Part shown: piece after piece, positions 26,309 to 34,191 of the stretch | Position numbering within the stretch: position 1 is the first letter of the stretch | Layout: each line of letters starts with the position of its first letter | Assembly (NCBI RefSeq): GCF_000430625.1 | Contig: NZ_KE387177.1 | Span: 1 to 46,839, forward strand | Length of the DNA stretch: 46,839 nt | Origin: Aneurinibacillus terranovensis DSM 18919 | Lineage (GTDB): Bacteria; Bacillota; Bacilli; Aneurinibacillales; Aneurinibacillaceae | Direction: 5' to 3' | The notes under the pieces: model-generated | Databases searched by the model: none | The model's input: the letters and a program-made list of their open reading frames with translations, nothing else | Told to the model about the DNA's origin: nothing | Program-made: the position numbers and the translations under genes

Positions 26309-26330
26309 AAAACCCCTGGAAGCAGGGGTT
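26309..26330 (-). terminator. Terminator between yqeH and aroE
   Basis: Read leftward, AACCCCTG, a CTTC loop and CAGGGGTT form a perfect stem followed by TTTC. It should reduce yqeG-yqeH transcription into aroE. Confidence 0.75.
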
Positions 26331-26387
26331 CACCTAAGGACATTGCCAGCGCCATCGGCTTGGCGTTAGCCAAGTTTTCTTTACCGG

Positions 26388-27494
26388 CTAAATTAATGAC
26401 GGCCGCAGGGATGCGGTGACACCTTTTGGTACATAAACGGCCACATTGGCTCCGCTGCCATGCAGCGCAACCCAGCCAAGACCTGAGATCACAAGGTCAA
26501 AATCCCCCGGCGGTACTTTAAACGTGAACTTTTCCAGCCTGGACATGGACTCCGCCGCCTCTTTCCCCGGGGGTGACAGCATTTCGCCGAGATGGTTGGC
26601 ATAAATCTCATCCGCCCGCTCAAGCTTGGTCCGGTGAATGTTTAAACCGTTGGAGACATAAAAGACGAATGACTGATTTTCTCCCTTAACAAAATCAACG
26701 CGCGCAAGCCCTGCAATGAACAAGGTCTGTTCCTGTTTTAGCTGATACACTTTAGGCTTAATCGGTTTATCGGGCATAACAAGCTTTAGCTCTGCCGGTG
26801 TCACACGGTGGACAATTTGATCACGGTTGACAATTCCCGGTGTATCGTAGAGCGAAGATTTGTCATCGAGCGGAATTTCAATCACATCGAGCGTTGTTCC
26901 CGGAAACTGCGACGTCGTAATGTCCATTTCTGATTCGCCAAACTGTCTGATTAGACGGTTGATGAGCGAGGATTTTCCAACATTGGTAACCCCAACTACA
27001 TAAATATCGCGCTTCTTACGATGGGTGTTCATCGCTTCCACAAGGCGTTCAATTCCCGTACCTGTGCGGGCGCTGACGAGTATAACATCAACCGGCTTAA
27101 GCCCCAGGTCGCTTGCCGATTTGCGAATCCAGTTAATGAGCCGGTTGCGGTTTACATTTTTCGGCAGTAAATCGACTTTGTTTGCCACCAAAAGAATGGG
27201 ATTATTCCCTACAAAACGCGGCAAGCCGCGCAGCCAGCTGCCGTTAAAATCAAAAATATCGACAACCTTAACGACAAGGGAGTGCGTCTGGCCGATTCCA
27301 TTCAAAATGCGAACGAATTCGTCATCACCAAGCGTAACGGTCGACGCTTCATTATAATGCTTAATCCGGTAGCAGCGCTGACAGATTGGGACCTCCCGCT
27401 GCAGTGAACTTTCCGGCGCGTAGCCGGTCTTTTCTTTCTCTGTTGTCTGTATAGCAATGCCGCAGCCGGCACAATGTATATCATGTTTGTCCAT
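26388..27494 (-). CDS. yqeH: YqeH, circularly permuted ribosome-assembly GTPase
   Basis: YqeH is needed for 30S subunit assembly. The 368-residue product has an N-terminal four-cysteine zinc finger (CAGC and CQRC). The GTPase motifs are in permuted order: G4 (VANKVDLL) and G5 (VSARTGTG) come before G1 (GVTNVGKSSLINRL), G2 and G3 (YDTPG). A C-terminal domain rich in basic residues follows. GGAGG lies six bases before the ATG. The start overlaps the yqeG 3' end by 14 bases, showing translational coupling. Confidence 0.97.
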   Translation of the reverse strand: MDKHDIHCAGCGIAIQTTEKEKTGYAPESSLQREVPICQRCYRIKHYNEASTVTLGDDEFVRILNGIGQTHSLVVKVVDIFDFNGSWLRGLPRFVGNNPILLVANKVDLLPKNVNRNRLINWIRKSASDLGLKPVDVILVSARTGTGIERLVEAMNTHRKKRDIYVVGVTNVGKSSLINRLIRQFGESEMDITTSQFPGTTLDVIEIPLDDKSSLYDTPGIVNRDQIVHRVTPAELKLVMPDKPIKPKVYQLKQEQTLFIAGLARVDFVKGENQSFVFYVSNGLNIHRTKLERADEIYANHLGEMLSPPGKEAAESMSRLEKFTFKVPPGDFDLVISGLGWVALHGSGANVAVYVPKGVTASLRPSLI

Positions 27495-28014
27495 TGTTAT
27501 CCTCCCACGGAATCATGCCCCGTTTTCTCATCCAGCCAAGAGCCAACCGTTCCATCGCACGATTGACGCGGGTAAAAAAGCCGTCGCTTCTTGCAACCGG
27601 TACGACAAGGATCGTATAAAAGCCCATACGGCGGCCGCCCAAGACATCGGTAAATAACTGATCCCCCACGACTACAGTTTCCTCGACTGAAAGCTTCATC
27701 TGCCGGGTTGCCTTACGAAATGCGGTCTGTGTAGGCTTCTTCGCCTGGTGGATGTATGGCACGCCAAGAGGTTCAGCTATCTTGGAAACACGGGTCTGTT
27801 TATTGTTTGAAACAATCACTACGGAGAACCCCTGTTCTTTGACTTCCTTCATCCATCTAACCAATTCAGGGGTGGCATCAGGCCTGTCCCATTCAATCAA
27901 TGTGTTATCCAAATCCGTAATAATCCCTCTCACACCGCGGGCTTTCAATTGTTTTAGGTCTATGTCATATACCGATTCAACATGTAAATCCGGTACGAGT
28001 AGAGACAAGAACAA
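27481..28014 (-). CDS. yqeG: YqeG, HAD-family phosphatase
   Basis: This is a HAD-superfamily (IIIA) hydrolase of 177 residues. The nucleophile motif is ITDLDNTLIEW, motif II is VIVSNNKQ, the lysine is in QAKKPTQTAF and motif IV is VVVGDQLFTDVLGG. YqeG-type proteins are probably phosphatidylglycerolphosphate phosphatases, by relation to the PGP phosphatase family (PF09419), but this is inferred. The TTG at 28014 is chosen because GGAGGGG lies five bases upstream and the family start (LVPDLHVESVYDID) follows it. First gene of the yqe operon. Confidence 0.93.
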   Translation of the reverse strand: MFLSLLVPDLHVESVYDIDLKQLKARGVRGIITDLDNTLIEWDRPDATPELVRWMKEVKEQGFSVVIVSNNKQTRVSKIAEPLGVPYIHQAKKPTQTAFRKATRQMKLSVEETVVVGDQLFTDVLGGRRMGFYTILVVPVARSDGFFTRVNRAMERLALGWMRKRGMIPWEDNNGQT

Positions 28015-28054
28015 TCAGACCCCTCCAAACATCCTGGCATAAATTCCGGAATTT

Positions 28055-28083
28055 ACTATACCACATTCGGCACACCGTGTCAC
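28055..28083 (-). promoter_or_regulatory. yqeG operon promoter
   Basis: Read leftward, GTGACA (28078-28083) and TATAGT (28055-28060) are 17 bases apart, with an extended -10 TGG. The yqeG start lies 41 bases downstream. Confidence 0.75.
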
Positions 28084-28103
28084 TGTCCGTGATCCTCTTC
28101 CGT

Positions 28104-28175
28104 TTGGGGACAGGCCCGAAACATCTGGGTATCTCGAAGATGGAGACAGTCGGGCAGAAAGACGTCCCCCTTTGT
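28104..28175. repeat. Diverged relative of the palindromic element
   Basis: GGGGAC (28106-28111) pairs with GTCCCC (28164-28169), and GCCCGA (28114-28119) with TCGGGC (28150-28155). The tip is CATCT (28122-28126), loop GGGTATCTCGA, AGATG (28138-28142), then GAGACA. The tip matches 14895-14921 closely while the stems differ in sequence but keep pairing. The outer arms of the 14806-15002 element are absent. Confidence 0.7.
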
Positions 28176-28374
28176 TCATACTATTATTCGACATTCATTT
28201 TAGATTTTAAAAGAATACCAAAGTAACCCCTATTCCGCATTTACAAAATAAGGGAACCGTGACTGCTTATTTTCTTGGATTCTTAGCAAAACGAGGTATA
28301 CAAGCGTTTAAATGTCATAGACCACGGACTATATTTCCCGAAACGTAATTGATATCGGCGAGCATGACCTAACG

Positions 28375-28486
28375 GAAGTGGATGGCGAGCGGGGTTTCGC
28401 GCAAAACTTAGATCTTGAATACGCATCGACTTGACTTTTTGCGCGCGCCCGCTATCCACTGGAGCGGGCAGTCTAACTTCCCCGCT
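28375..28486. repeat. Imperfect palindrome with repeated AGCGGG/CCCGCT half-sites
   Basis: AGTGGAT (28377-28383) pairs with ATCCACT (28454-28460), GCGGG (28389-28393) with CCCGC (28448-28452), and CGCGCAAAA (28398-28406) with TTTTGCGCG (28437-28445). A further AGCGGG (28463-28468) and CCCGCT (28481-28486) could form an alternative hairpin. No protein or known RNA family was recognised. Confidence 0.6.
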
Positions 28487-28556
28487 GAGCGTAACCTAGC
28501 GACAGAAACCTTCCTTAGCTCCTCCTAACCCATGTAGCATGGCAAAAAGAAAACGC

Positions 28557-28587
28557 AAAAGCGGACATATAAAATGTCCGCCCTTTT
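28557..28587 (-). terminator. Terminator of the SLH gene
   Basis: GCGGACAT (28561-28568) and ATGTCCGC (28574-28581) form a stem flanked by A- and T-runs. It lies 15 bases past the stop of the SLH gene and could act in both directions. Confidence 0.85.
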
Positions 28588-28601
28588 TCGTGCCCTACTG
28601 C

Positions 28602-29972
28602 CTATTTCGTTGAAGGTGCCGGGTTTCCTGCGGGCACGCCCATCATGCCCGGCATTCCAGGTATTGATTTTGCGTCTTTTGCTTCGGCAGGGAGGTCAAT
28701 TTTAATGTCGGTATTATAATCTGCCATTTGAACTTTTTCATGCAAAATAATGCGTTTTAGCGGGTTGTTTTCTCCCTGAATTTTATCTTTAAATGTCAGC
28801 ACGATCTGTGCATCCCCATCTTTCGATAAATTCGTTTTTGGATCAACGCTGAATGTTCCCTGCAGATACATACCATCAATAGCGGCGTCGGCCTGGCTTA
28901 GCGCTTTTTTCATTTCAGCTACTCCCTGGAAGTTGCCACCAAACATATCCATCAGATCAGATAGATGATCAATTCGTCCCTGGAATGCAAACTGCCCATT
29001 GCCGAGGTTTCGATAGAAAAGCTTTTTGGCTAATTGTTCCGGAAGAACCTGGCCGTGCTGCTGCATCATTGACTTCATATCCGGCATAACGTTTTCCATC
29101 TTCATCCACTGGGGAGCGTTCTGTGCACCTGGCATAGCAGGAACTTTTACATACAAATCTTTTCCCATCATATATTCTTCGACTTGAATTGGATTCGGCA
29201 TTGGCGGCATGTTTGGAATCGCAGGCAAAGAGACGGCAATATTTAATTTCATTTTATCGGGCAGTATATAGGCTGCATCACCATGGACTGCCAACTGATT
29301 CACGATCTGTTCAATTTGTTTCCAGTCATTTTCGTGGCCGGCCATACCCTGCGGATTTCCTTCTACCTTTGCCGATAAATCCAGCTTCATCGTAGCGGAT
29401 TTAACATCCTGCTGTTTTGTGTAGTTGTCCTCCAGTGCTTTTTTCGTATCATCCGATGTCGTCAGCAATTGGTTGATTAATGTTTCCGCATCCTGTTTCG
29501 TCAGAAGTTTATCGGGCTTTGTCCAATCAATATTTACATGTGCCGCATCAAACCATGTGGAAAGATTGTAGGCCCAATGAGTGGCAGGCAGTTGTGATTG
29601 GCCGCCGGGTGCCGCAGTGTTGGGCATGCCGAGTGCACGGCCGATAAAGGCCAGTGCCTCCGTCTGCTTAACAGGCTGATTTAAACGGATTGTGTTGTCT
29701 TTAAAACCTGCGATAACGTGATTCCCCAAAAGTTTCTCTGTCACGCCGTAGTATGGACTGTTTTTTTTCAAATCTTTGTATGTATACTCTGCGCTAGTGT
29801 TTGGTAAATCTATTGCATTTACAAGCATGGTAAAGAAATCCCCGCGCGTGATTAAATCGCTGTGTGATGCGACAACCGGAACATCGTCAGCGGCCAAAAC
29901 ATTGGCAACCGGTGACCCTATCAACATGGACAAGCTCAATAATCCCGCTGCAACCATATGTCTTTTCTTCAT
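28602..29972 (-). CDS. Secreted S-layer-homology domain protein
   Basis: The 456-residue product has a cleavable signal peptide (KKRHMVAAGLLSLSMLIG, likely cut after VLAA). An N-terminal region of about 130 residues then resembles two or three SLH motifs (ITRGDFFTMLVNAIDLP, GFKDNTIRLNQPVKQTEALAF). SLH modules bind pyruvylated cell-wall polymers and keep a protein on the surface. The remaining 250 residues resemble lipoprotein-like beta domains that measure or carry hydrophobic ligands (repeated KMKLNIAVSLP and DLYVKVPAMPG strands), but no function can be named. The C-terminus is rich in Pro, Gly and Met. GGAGGGG precedes the ATG. It is monocistronic with a strong terminator. Confidence 0.82.
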   Translation of the reverse strand: MKKRHMVAAGLLSLSMLIGSPVANVLAADDVPVVASHSDLITRGDFFTMLVNAIDLPNTSAEYTYKDLKKNSPYYGVTEKLLGNHVIAGFKDNTIRLNQPVKQTEALAFIGRALGMPNTAAPGGQSQLPATHWAYNLSTWFDAAHVNIDWTKPDKLLTKQDAETLINQLLTTSDDTKKALEDNYTKQQDVKSATMKLDLSAKVEGNPQGMAGHENDWKQIEQIVNQLAVHGDAAYILPDKMKLNIAVSLPAIPNMPPMPNPIQVEEYMMGKDLYVKVPAMPGAQNAPQWMKMENVMPDMKSMMQQHGQVLPEQLAKKLFYRNLGNGQFAFQGRIDHLSDLMDMFGGNFQGVAEMKKALSQADAAIDGMYLQGTFSVDPKTNLSKDGDAQIVLTFKDKIQGENNPLKRIILHEKVQMADYNTDIKIDLPAEAKDAKSIPGMPGMMGVPAGNPAPSTK

Positions 29973-30064
29973 TTCTACCCCTCCGGTACATTTAGTAATT
30001 TTTTCATATATTATTACGTAATGGAAAGAGCAAAAGTTGCAACGAAGACGAATTTAAATCCTTA

Positions 30065-31495
30065 TTATTCGCGATCCTGGTGAATCAGCTCTTGCTTCAA
30101 ATCCCACAGCGTTTGGCTTAAATCAACATGATAGATGTGAGGATTTGTGAGACGGCGAATTTCCTGGGGAAAATGCTGCAACTCGTCCTGGGCATACCGC
30201 CTAATTTGCTCGAGTTCAGGAGCCGCCCCTGTACACTGTCCATTTACGATAACAGGTGAGAGCAGCTCACGAACACGGTAATGCCGGATGGTTTTTCGTT
30301 TATGCGGGAAAAGCGGGTCAAACATTGTAATTTTATCACGCGGGATTGATTCTTCCTGAAGGGTGATTAAATCTCCCAACGGCCTTCCGCTGTTCTCGTC
30401 ATAAAACCGGATGACTTTCTTAAAGCCAGGGTTTGTAATTTTAGCCGGATTTTCGGAGATTTTCAGGCGCGGAATCCAACGCCCGTCTTGGTAAATCGCC
30501 GCCAGTTTATAGACCCCGCCCAGCGCCGGACAATCGCTTGACGTGATTAAATTTGTCCCGACTCCCCAGGCAGAGATACAGGCTCCTTGATTTTTTAAAT
30601 CCTGGATTAAATATTCGTCGAGATCGCTGGAAGCGACAATCGGGACATCTGTAAGGCCCGCTTCGTCCAGCATGGTCCGTGCCTGCTTGGACAGATATGC
30701 GATATCGCCGGAATCGAGCCGAATACCCAACAGACGCTTCCCCTGTTCTTTTAAAGTTTTGCCAATTTTAATTGCATGCGGAATACCAACCGTCAGCGTG
30801 TCATATGTATCGACAAGAAGCACAGTTTCATCCGGAAACGACTCACTATAAGCGTCAAACGCCTCCAGTTCGTTGTCAAATAATTGGACAAAGCTGTGGG
30901 CGTGCGTCCCTTTAACCGGAATGCCGAAATCCCGGCCAGCCAGCACATTCGACGTAGCCGCCACACCACCAATGTACGCGGCGCGTGCACCATAATAACC
31001 GGCCTCCGTTCCCTGAGCACGGCGCAGGCCGAATTCAAGCACCGCATCCCCCTTCGCCGCACCTACAATTCTTGCTGCCTTTGTGGCAATAAGCGTTTGA
31101 TGGTTAATGATAGTAAGGATCGCGGTCTCAATCATCTGCGCTTCAAAAATGGGAGCTTCTACAATCAGTAATGGCTCACCCGGGAAAACAATTTCGCCCT
31201 CCGCTGCAGCTATAACACTTCCTGTAAAACGAAAATGGCGCAGCTTGTCAAGGAAATCTTCCTCATAAGGATATACACTTCTCAGGTAAGCAAGGTCCTC
31301 TTCTGTAAATTGAATGGATGTAATATAGTCAAGAACTTGTTCCAATCCTGCAAAAATGGCGTAACCGGCGCCGCACGGAGTTTTCCTAAAAAAGACATCA
31401 AACACAGCCCGGGTCGTTTCCATTCCTTTTTTATAGTACGCATACATCATATTGATTTGATATAAATCTGTACTGAGTGTTAAATTTTTTATCAT
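30065..31495 (-). CDS. pncB: Nicotinate phosphoribosyltransferase
   Basis: This enzyme makes nicotinate mononucleotide from nicotinate and PRPP with ATP use, feeding NadD. The 476-residue length fits the long Gram-positive form (YueK-type). Conserved parts are LTLSTDLYQINMMYAYYKKG, VLEFGLRRAQG (phosphate binding), VKGTHAHSFVQLF, LLVDTYDTL and GIRLDSGDIAYLSKQ. ATG at 31495 has AAGGAAG eight bases upstream; a TTG at 31531 is less well placed. It is divergent from the kinase gene at 31603. Confidence 0.95.
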   Translation of the reverse strand: MIKNLTLSTDLYQINMMYAYYKKGMETTRAVFDVFFRKTPCGAGYAIFAGLEQVLDYITSIQFTEEDLAYLRSVYPYEEDFLDKLRHFRFTGSVIAAAEGEIVFPGEPLLIVEAPIFEAQMIETAILTIINHQTLIATKAARIVGAAKGDAVLEFGLRRAQGTEAGYYGARAAYIGGVAATSNVLAGRDFGIPVKGTHAHSFVQLFDNELEAFDAYSESFPDETVLLVDTYDTLTVGIPHAIKIGKTLKEQGKRLLGIRLDSGDIAYLSKQARTMLDEAGLTDVPIVASSDLDEYLIQDLKNQGACISAWGVGTNLITSSDCPALGGVYKLAAIYQDGRWIPRLKISENPAKITNPGFKKVIRFYDENSGRPLGDLITLQEESIPRDKITMFDPLFPHKRKTIRHYRVRELLSPVIVNGQCTGAAPELEQIRRYAQDELQHFPQEIRRLTNPHIYHVDLSQTLWDLKQELIHQDRE

Positions 31496-31539
31496 CTTAA
31501 ATACTTCCTTTTTCCCATTAGTTTCTTTCAATTCAAAAA

Positions 31540-31567
31540 TTGACGTATCTTCAGCGGATGTTATACT
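31540..31567 (+). promoter_or_regulatory. Promoter of the LytS/BtsS-type kinase operon
   Basis: TTGACG (31540-31545) and TATACT (31562-31567) are 16 bases apart and lie about 36 bases upstream of the kinase start codon. Confidence 0.6.
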
Positions 31568-31602
31568 TTTTATACCATAAATTGTTGAGGAAGGGGAATA
31601 TT

Positions 31603-33279
31603 ATGGTATCACAACATCCGCTGTTCCTTTCTTTAACGGAACGTACCGCCACGCTGGTTGTCGCTGCTTTCTTCCTGTCCCGCTTCAGTTTCTTTCGCAG
31701 AATGCTCCACCGAAAAGACGGACCCTTCGATAAATTTATTACCATTATTGTATGTACTTTTATAGGAATCTATGGAACATATGCGGCGATCCCGATTGAA
31801 GGTGCATTGGCCAACTCGCGGGTCATCGGCCCGGTTATGGCCGGTTTGCTTGGCGGCCCGGTTGTTGGCACAATTACCGGTTTACTGGCAGGCCTGCACC
31901 GGTATATGCTTGGAGGATTTACCGATCTCGCGTGTGCCGTTTCCACTACCGTTGAAGGGCTGCTGGCAGGCGTGTGTTATCTGCGCTATCATGAACGCGA
32001 GATGCATTGGGGAACCGCCTGGCTCATCGGATTTATCGCCGAAGGTATTCAAATGCTTATTATCCTCGCTCTGGCAAAACCATTTTCAAGTGCCTTACAC
32101 CTTGTAGAAATTATTTCATTTCCTATGATGGCGGTCAATGCTACGGGTATCGCTCTTTTCATTATGATCGTTCAGGCGGCTCAGTCCGAAGAAGATCGGA
32201 TCGGATCCATGCAGGCCCAACGCGCCCTGCAAATCGCGGATATTACTCTCCCTATCCTCCGGCAGGGGCTAAATGAAGCATCCGCGGAACAGGCAGCACT
32301 CGTCATCTACAACATGACCGAAGCTGCAGCGGTCGCCATCACAAACAGAGAACGAATCCTCGCTCATATCGGCCAGGGCAGCGACCACCACCAAAAAGGG
32401 CATGATCTCCAGACCGAAGCCACCCAGGAGGTACTTCATACAAACAAAATTCTGTGGGCCCGCAATAAGGAGGAAATTGGCTGCAGCAGCAAAAGCTGTC
32501 CGCTTCACTCCGCTATTATTGTTCCGCTCATGAAAAAAGATACGAGTGTCGGCACCCTTAAACTGTATTTCAAACGCCAGCGTGAAGTATCCGTTGTGGA
32601 TTTGGAGCTGGCGCGGGGTCTGGCTCAGCTTTTTTCTACCCAGCTTGAGATTGCCGATCTGGAGAAACAGGCGTCCCTTTTGGCCGACGCTGAAATCCGT
32701 GCGCTTCAAGCCCAGATCAACCCGCACTTCTTATTTAATGCGCTCAATACCATTTCTTCCTTCATTCGTACTAAACCGGAAGAAGCGCGCTTATTAACGG
32801 TAAAACTCGGGGAATTCTTCAGGCGAAACCTGCACAATGGCAGCCAGATGGTAACCGTGCGTGAGGAAATTCAGCATATACAGGCCTATCTGGAAATAGA
32901 ACAGGCCAGATTCGGAAGCAAATTAAACGTAATAATAGACATTTCTCCCGAGACGTGGGACCATTCGCTGCCCTCGCTTATTTTGCAGCCGCTTGTGGAA
33001 AATGCGGTGAAACACGGTTTACTGCCCAAACGAAGCGGGGGGACGGTTGAAATAAAAATATATAAACAGGAAAACAACCTTACCATCGAAGTGAGAGATG
33101 ACGGTATCGGCTTTAATAAAACGATGCAAAACAAGCTTTCCGGCATAGGGTTACAAAATGTCCGCGGCCGACTGCAGGCAATATATGGAACTCCCTATAA
33201 CGTTGTTATTGAAAGCAAGCCGGGAAGCGGCACACTGTGTACGATTACTATTCCATGGGAAGGGAGGATGGCCTCATGA
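31603..33279 (+). CDS. LytS/BtsS-type sensor histidine kinase
   Basis: The 558-residue membrane kinase has the 5TM-5TMR_LYT sensor domain (about 1-195, with GPVMAGLLGGPVVGTITGLLAG), then a GAF-like domain (about 215-355) holding HIGQGSDHH and the cysteine pair CSSKSC. A His_kinase domain with INPHFLFNALNTIS follows (phosphorylated His about 375), and an HATPase_c domain with LVENAVKHG and DDGIGF. The family detects extracellular pyruvate in LytS and BtsS of other bacteria. ATG at 31603 follows GAGGAAGGGG. The response regulator gene overlaps by four bases. With the CstA-type transporter downstream, pyruvate is the probable signal; this is inferred from context. Confidence 0.92.
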   Translation: MVSQHPLFLSLTERTATLVVAAFFLSRFSFFRRMLHRKDGPFDKFITIIVCTFIGIYGTYAAIPIEGALANSRVIGPVMAGLLGGPVVGTITGLLAGLHRYMLGGFTDLACAVSTTVEGLLAGVCYLRYHEREMHWGTAWLIGFIAEGIQMLIILALAKPFSSALHLVEIISFPMMAVNATGIALFIMIVQAAQSEEDRIGSMQAQRALQIADITLPILRQGLNEASAEQAALVIYNMTEAAAVAITNRERILAHIGQGSDHHQKGHDLQTEATQEVLHTNKILWARNKEEIGCSSKSCPLHSAIIVPLMKKDTSVGTLKLYFKRQREVSVVDLELARGLAQLFSTQLEIADLEKQASLLADAEIRALQAQINPHFLFNALNTISSFIRTKPEEARLLTVKLGEFFRRNLHNGSQMVTVREEIQHIQAYLEIEQARFGSKLNVIIDISPETWDHSLPSLILQPLVENAVKHGLLPKRSGGTVEIKIYKQENNLTIEVRDDGIGFNKTMQNKLSGIGLQNVRGRLQAIYGTPYNVVIESKPGSGTLCTITIPWEGRMAS

Positions 33280-34055
33280 TTCGGGTATTGATTGTCGATG
33301 ATGAAGCACCGGCCCGTTCAGAGCTGCGTTTTCTTCTTGAACAATATGACGATTTACAAATTGTGGGTGAAGCGGATAGTGGGGAAGAGACCGTTCAGCT
33401 TACAAGCCGGCTGCAGCCGGATGTTATTTTTCTTGATATTAATCTCCATGATGGAAATGGTATTGACATCGGGTTTCACTTAGGGAAGGTAGTTCCCCCT
33501 CCCATCATTGTCTATGCTACGGCCTATGAAAATTACGGGATCCAGGCATTTGAAACAGAGGCTGTCGACTATATTTTAAAACCATTCAGCAAAGATCGGC
33601 TTGAAAGGACAATACACCGTATACGCAAACAAACCGCGCTAAAAAACGAAGAAAAAATAACAGCTGCTTCTCTCGAATCCACATTAAAAAAGCTGCTGAC
33701 AGATATAGAGGCGCCGAGATCATCACACGCACGACTGCCGGTTGACAACGGCACAAGCATTGCCTTTATCGACACCGACACGATTATATATGCGGCGGCA
33801 GAAGAAAGAAGCTCCCGTGTATACACAAATGCATCCAGCTACCTCACATCTTTTTGCCTGCAGGAATTAGAAAAAAAGCTGCCGCCTAATTTTTTTCGGA
33901 TTCACCGGACGTATATTGCCAACCTTAACTGTGTGAACGAATTTATTCCCTGGTTTAAAGGTAGCGTACAGGTAAAAATGAACGACAAAAATGAAACAGT
34001 TCTTCCTGTAAGCAGAAATCTCGTTCGTGAGGTAAAAACAAGGCTCGGTTTTTAG
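33276..34055 (+). CDS. LytTR-family response regulator
   Basis: The 259-residue regulator has an N-terminal receiver domain (VLIVDDEAPARSELRFLLEQ, phospho-acceptor Asp54 in VIFLDINLHD, Lys in YILKPFSKDRLERT). The C-terminal LytTR DNA-binding domain (about 155-259) ends FFRIHRTYIANLNCVNE and LPVSRNLVREVKTRLGF. It overlaps the kinase gene by ATGA, showing translational coupling. It is orthologous in type to LytR/BtsR. A likely target site lies in the 136 bases before the transporter gene. Confidence 0.93.
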   Translation: MIRVLIVDDEAPARSELRFLLEQYDDLQIVGEADSGEETVQLTSRLQPDVIFLDINLHDGNGIDIGFHLGKVVPPPIIVYATAYENYGIQAFETEAVDYILKPFSKDRLERTIHRIRKQTALKNEEKITAASLESTLKKLLTDIEAPRSSHARLPVDNGTSIAFIDTDTIIYAAAEERSSRVYTNASSYLTSFCLQELEKKLPPNFFRIHRTYIANLNCVNEFIPWFKGSVQVKMNDKNETVLPVSRNLVREVKTRLGF

Positions 34056-34091
34056 ATGTTTCCATTCATGTTGTGTTTTTTACCATTTACG

Positions 34092-34121
34092 CAGAACTTT
34101 CTACAGTTGATTCGCAACGTA
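34092..34121. promoter_or_regulatory. Possible LytTR binding sites before cstA
   Basis: On the minus strand TACGTTGCG (34113-34121) and AAAGTTCTG (34092-34100) form a direct repeat with 21-base spacing. They share the LytTR core pattern (A, A or C, GTT). They sit just upstream of the expected -35 of a promoter with -10 TATAAT at 34145-34150, the usual place for an activator. Confidence 0.45.
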
Positions 34122-34191
34122 TGGAGAGATCGGCCCCCTTGATTTATAATCTATACAATTATTAGAATATTTTAATAAGGGGGATATATAG

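Larger units (their letters stand above)
28084..28556. other. Gene-free stretch with two structured segments
   Basis: No gene was found in these 470 bases between the yqeG promoter and the terminator of the SLH gene. Two parts are clearly structured: a relative of the palindromic element at 28104-28175 and an imperfect palindrome at 28375-28486. The A+T-rich middle (28190-28330) shows nothing recognisable. Confidence 0.6.
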
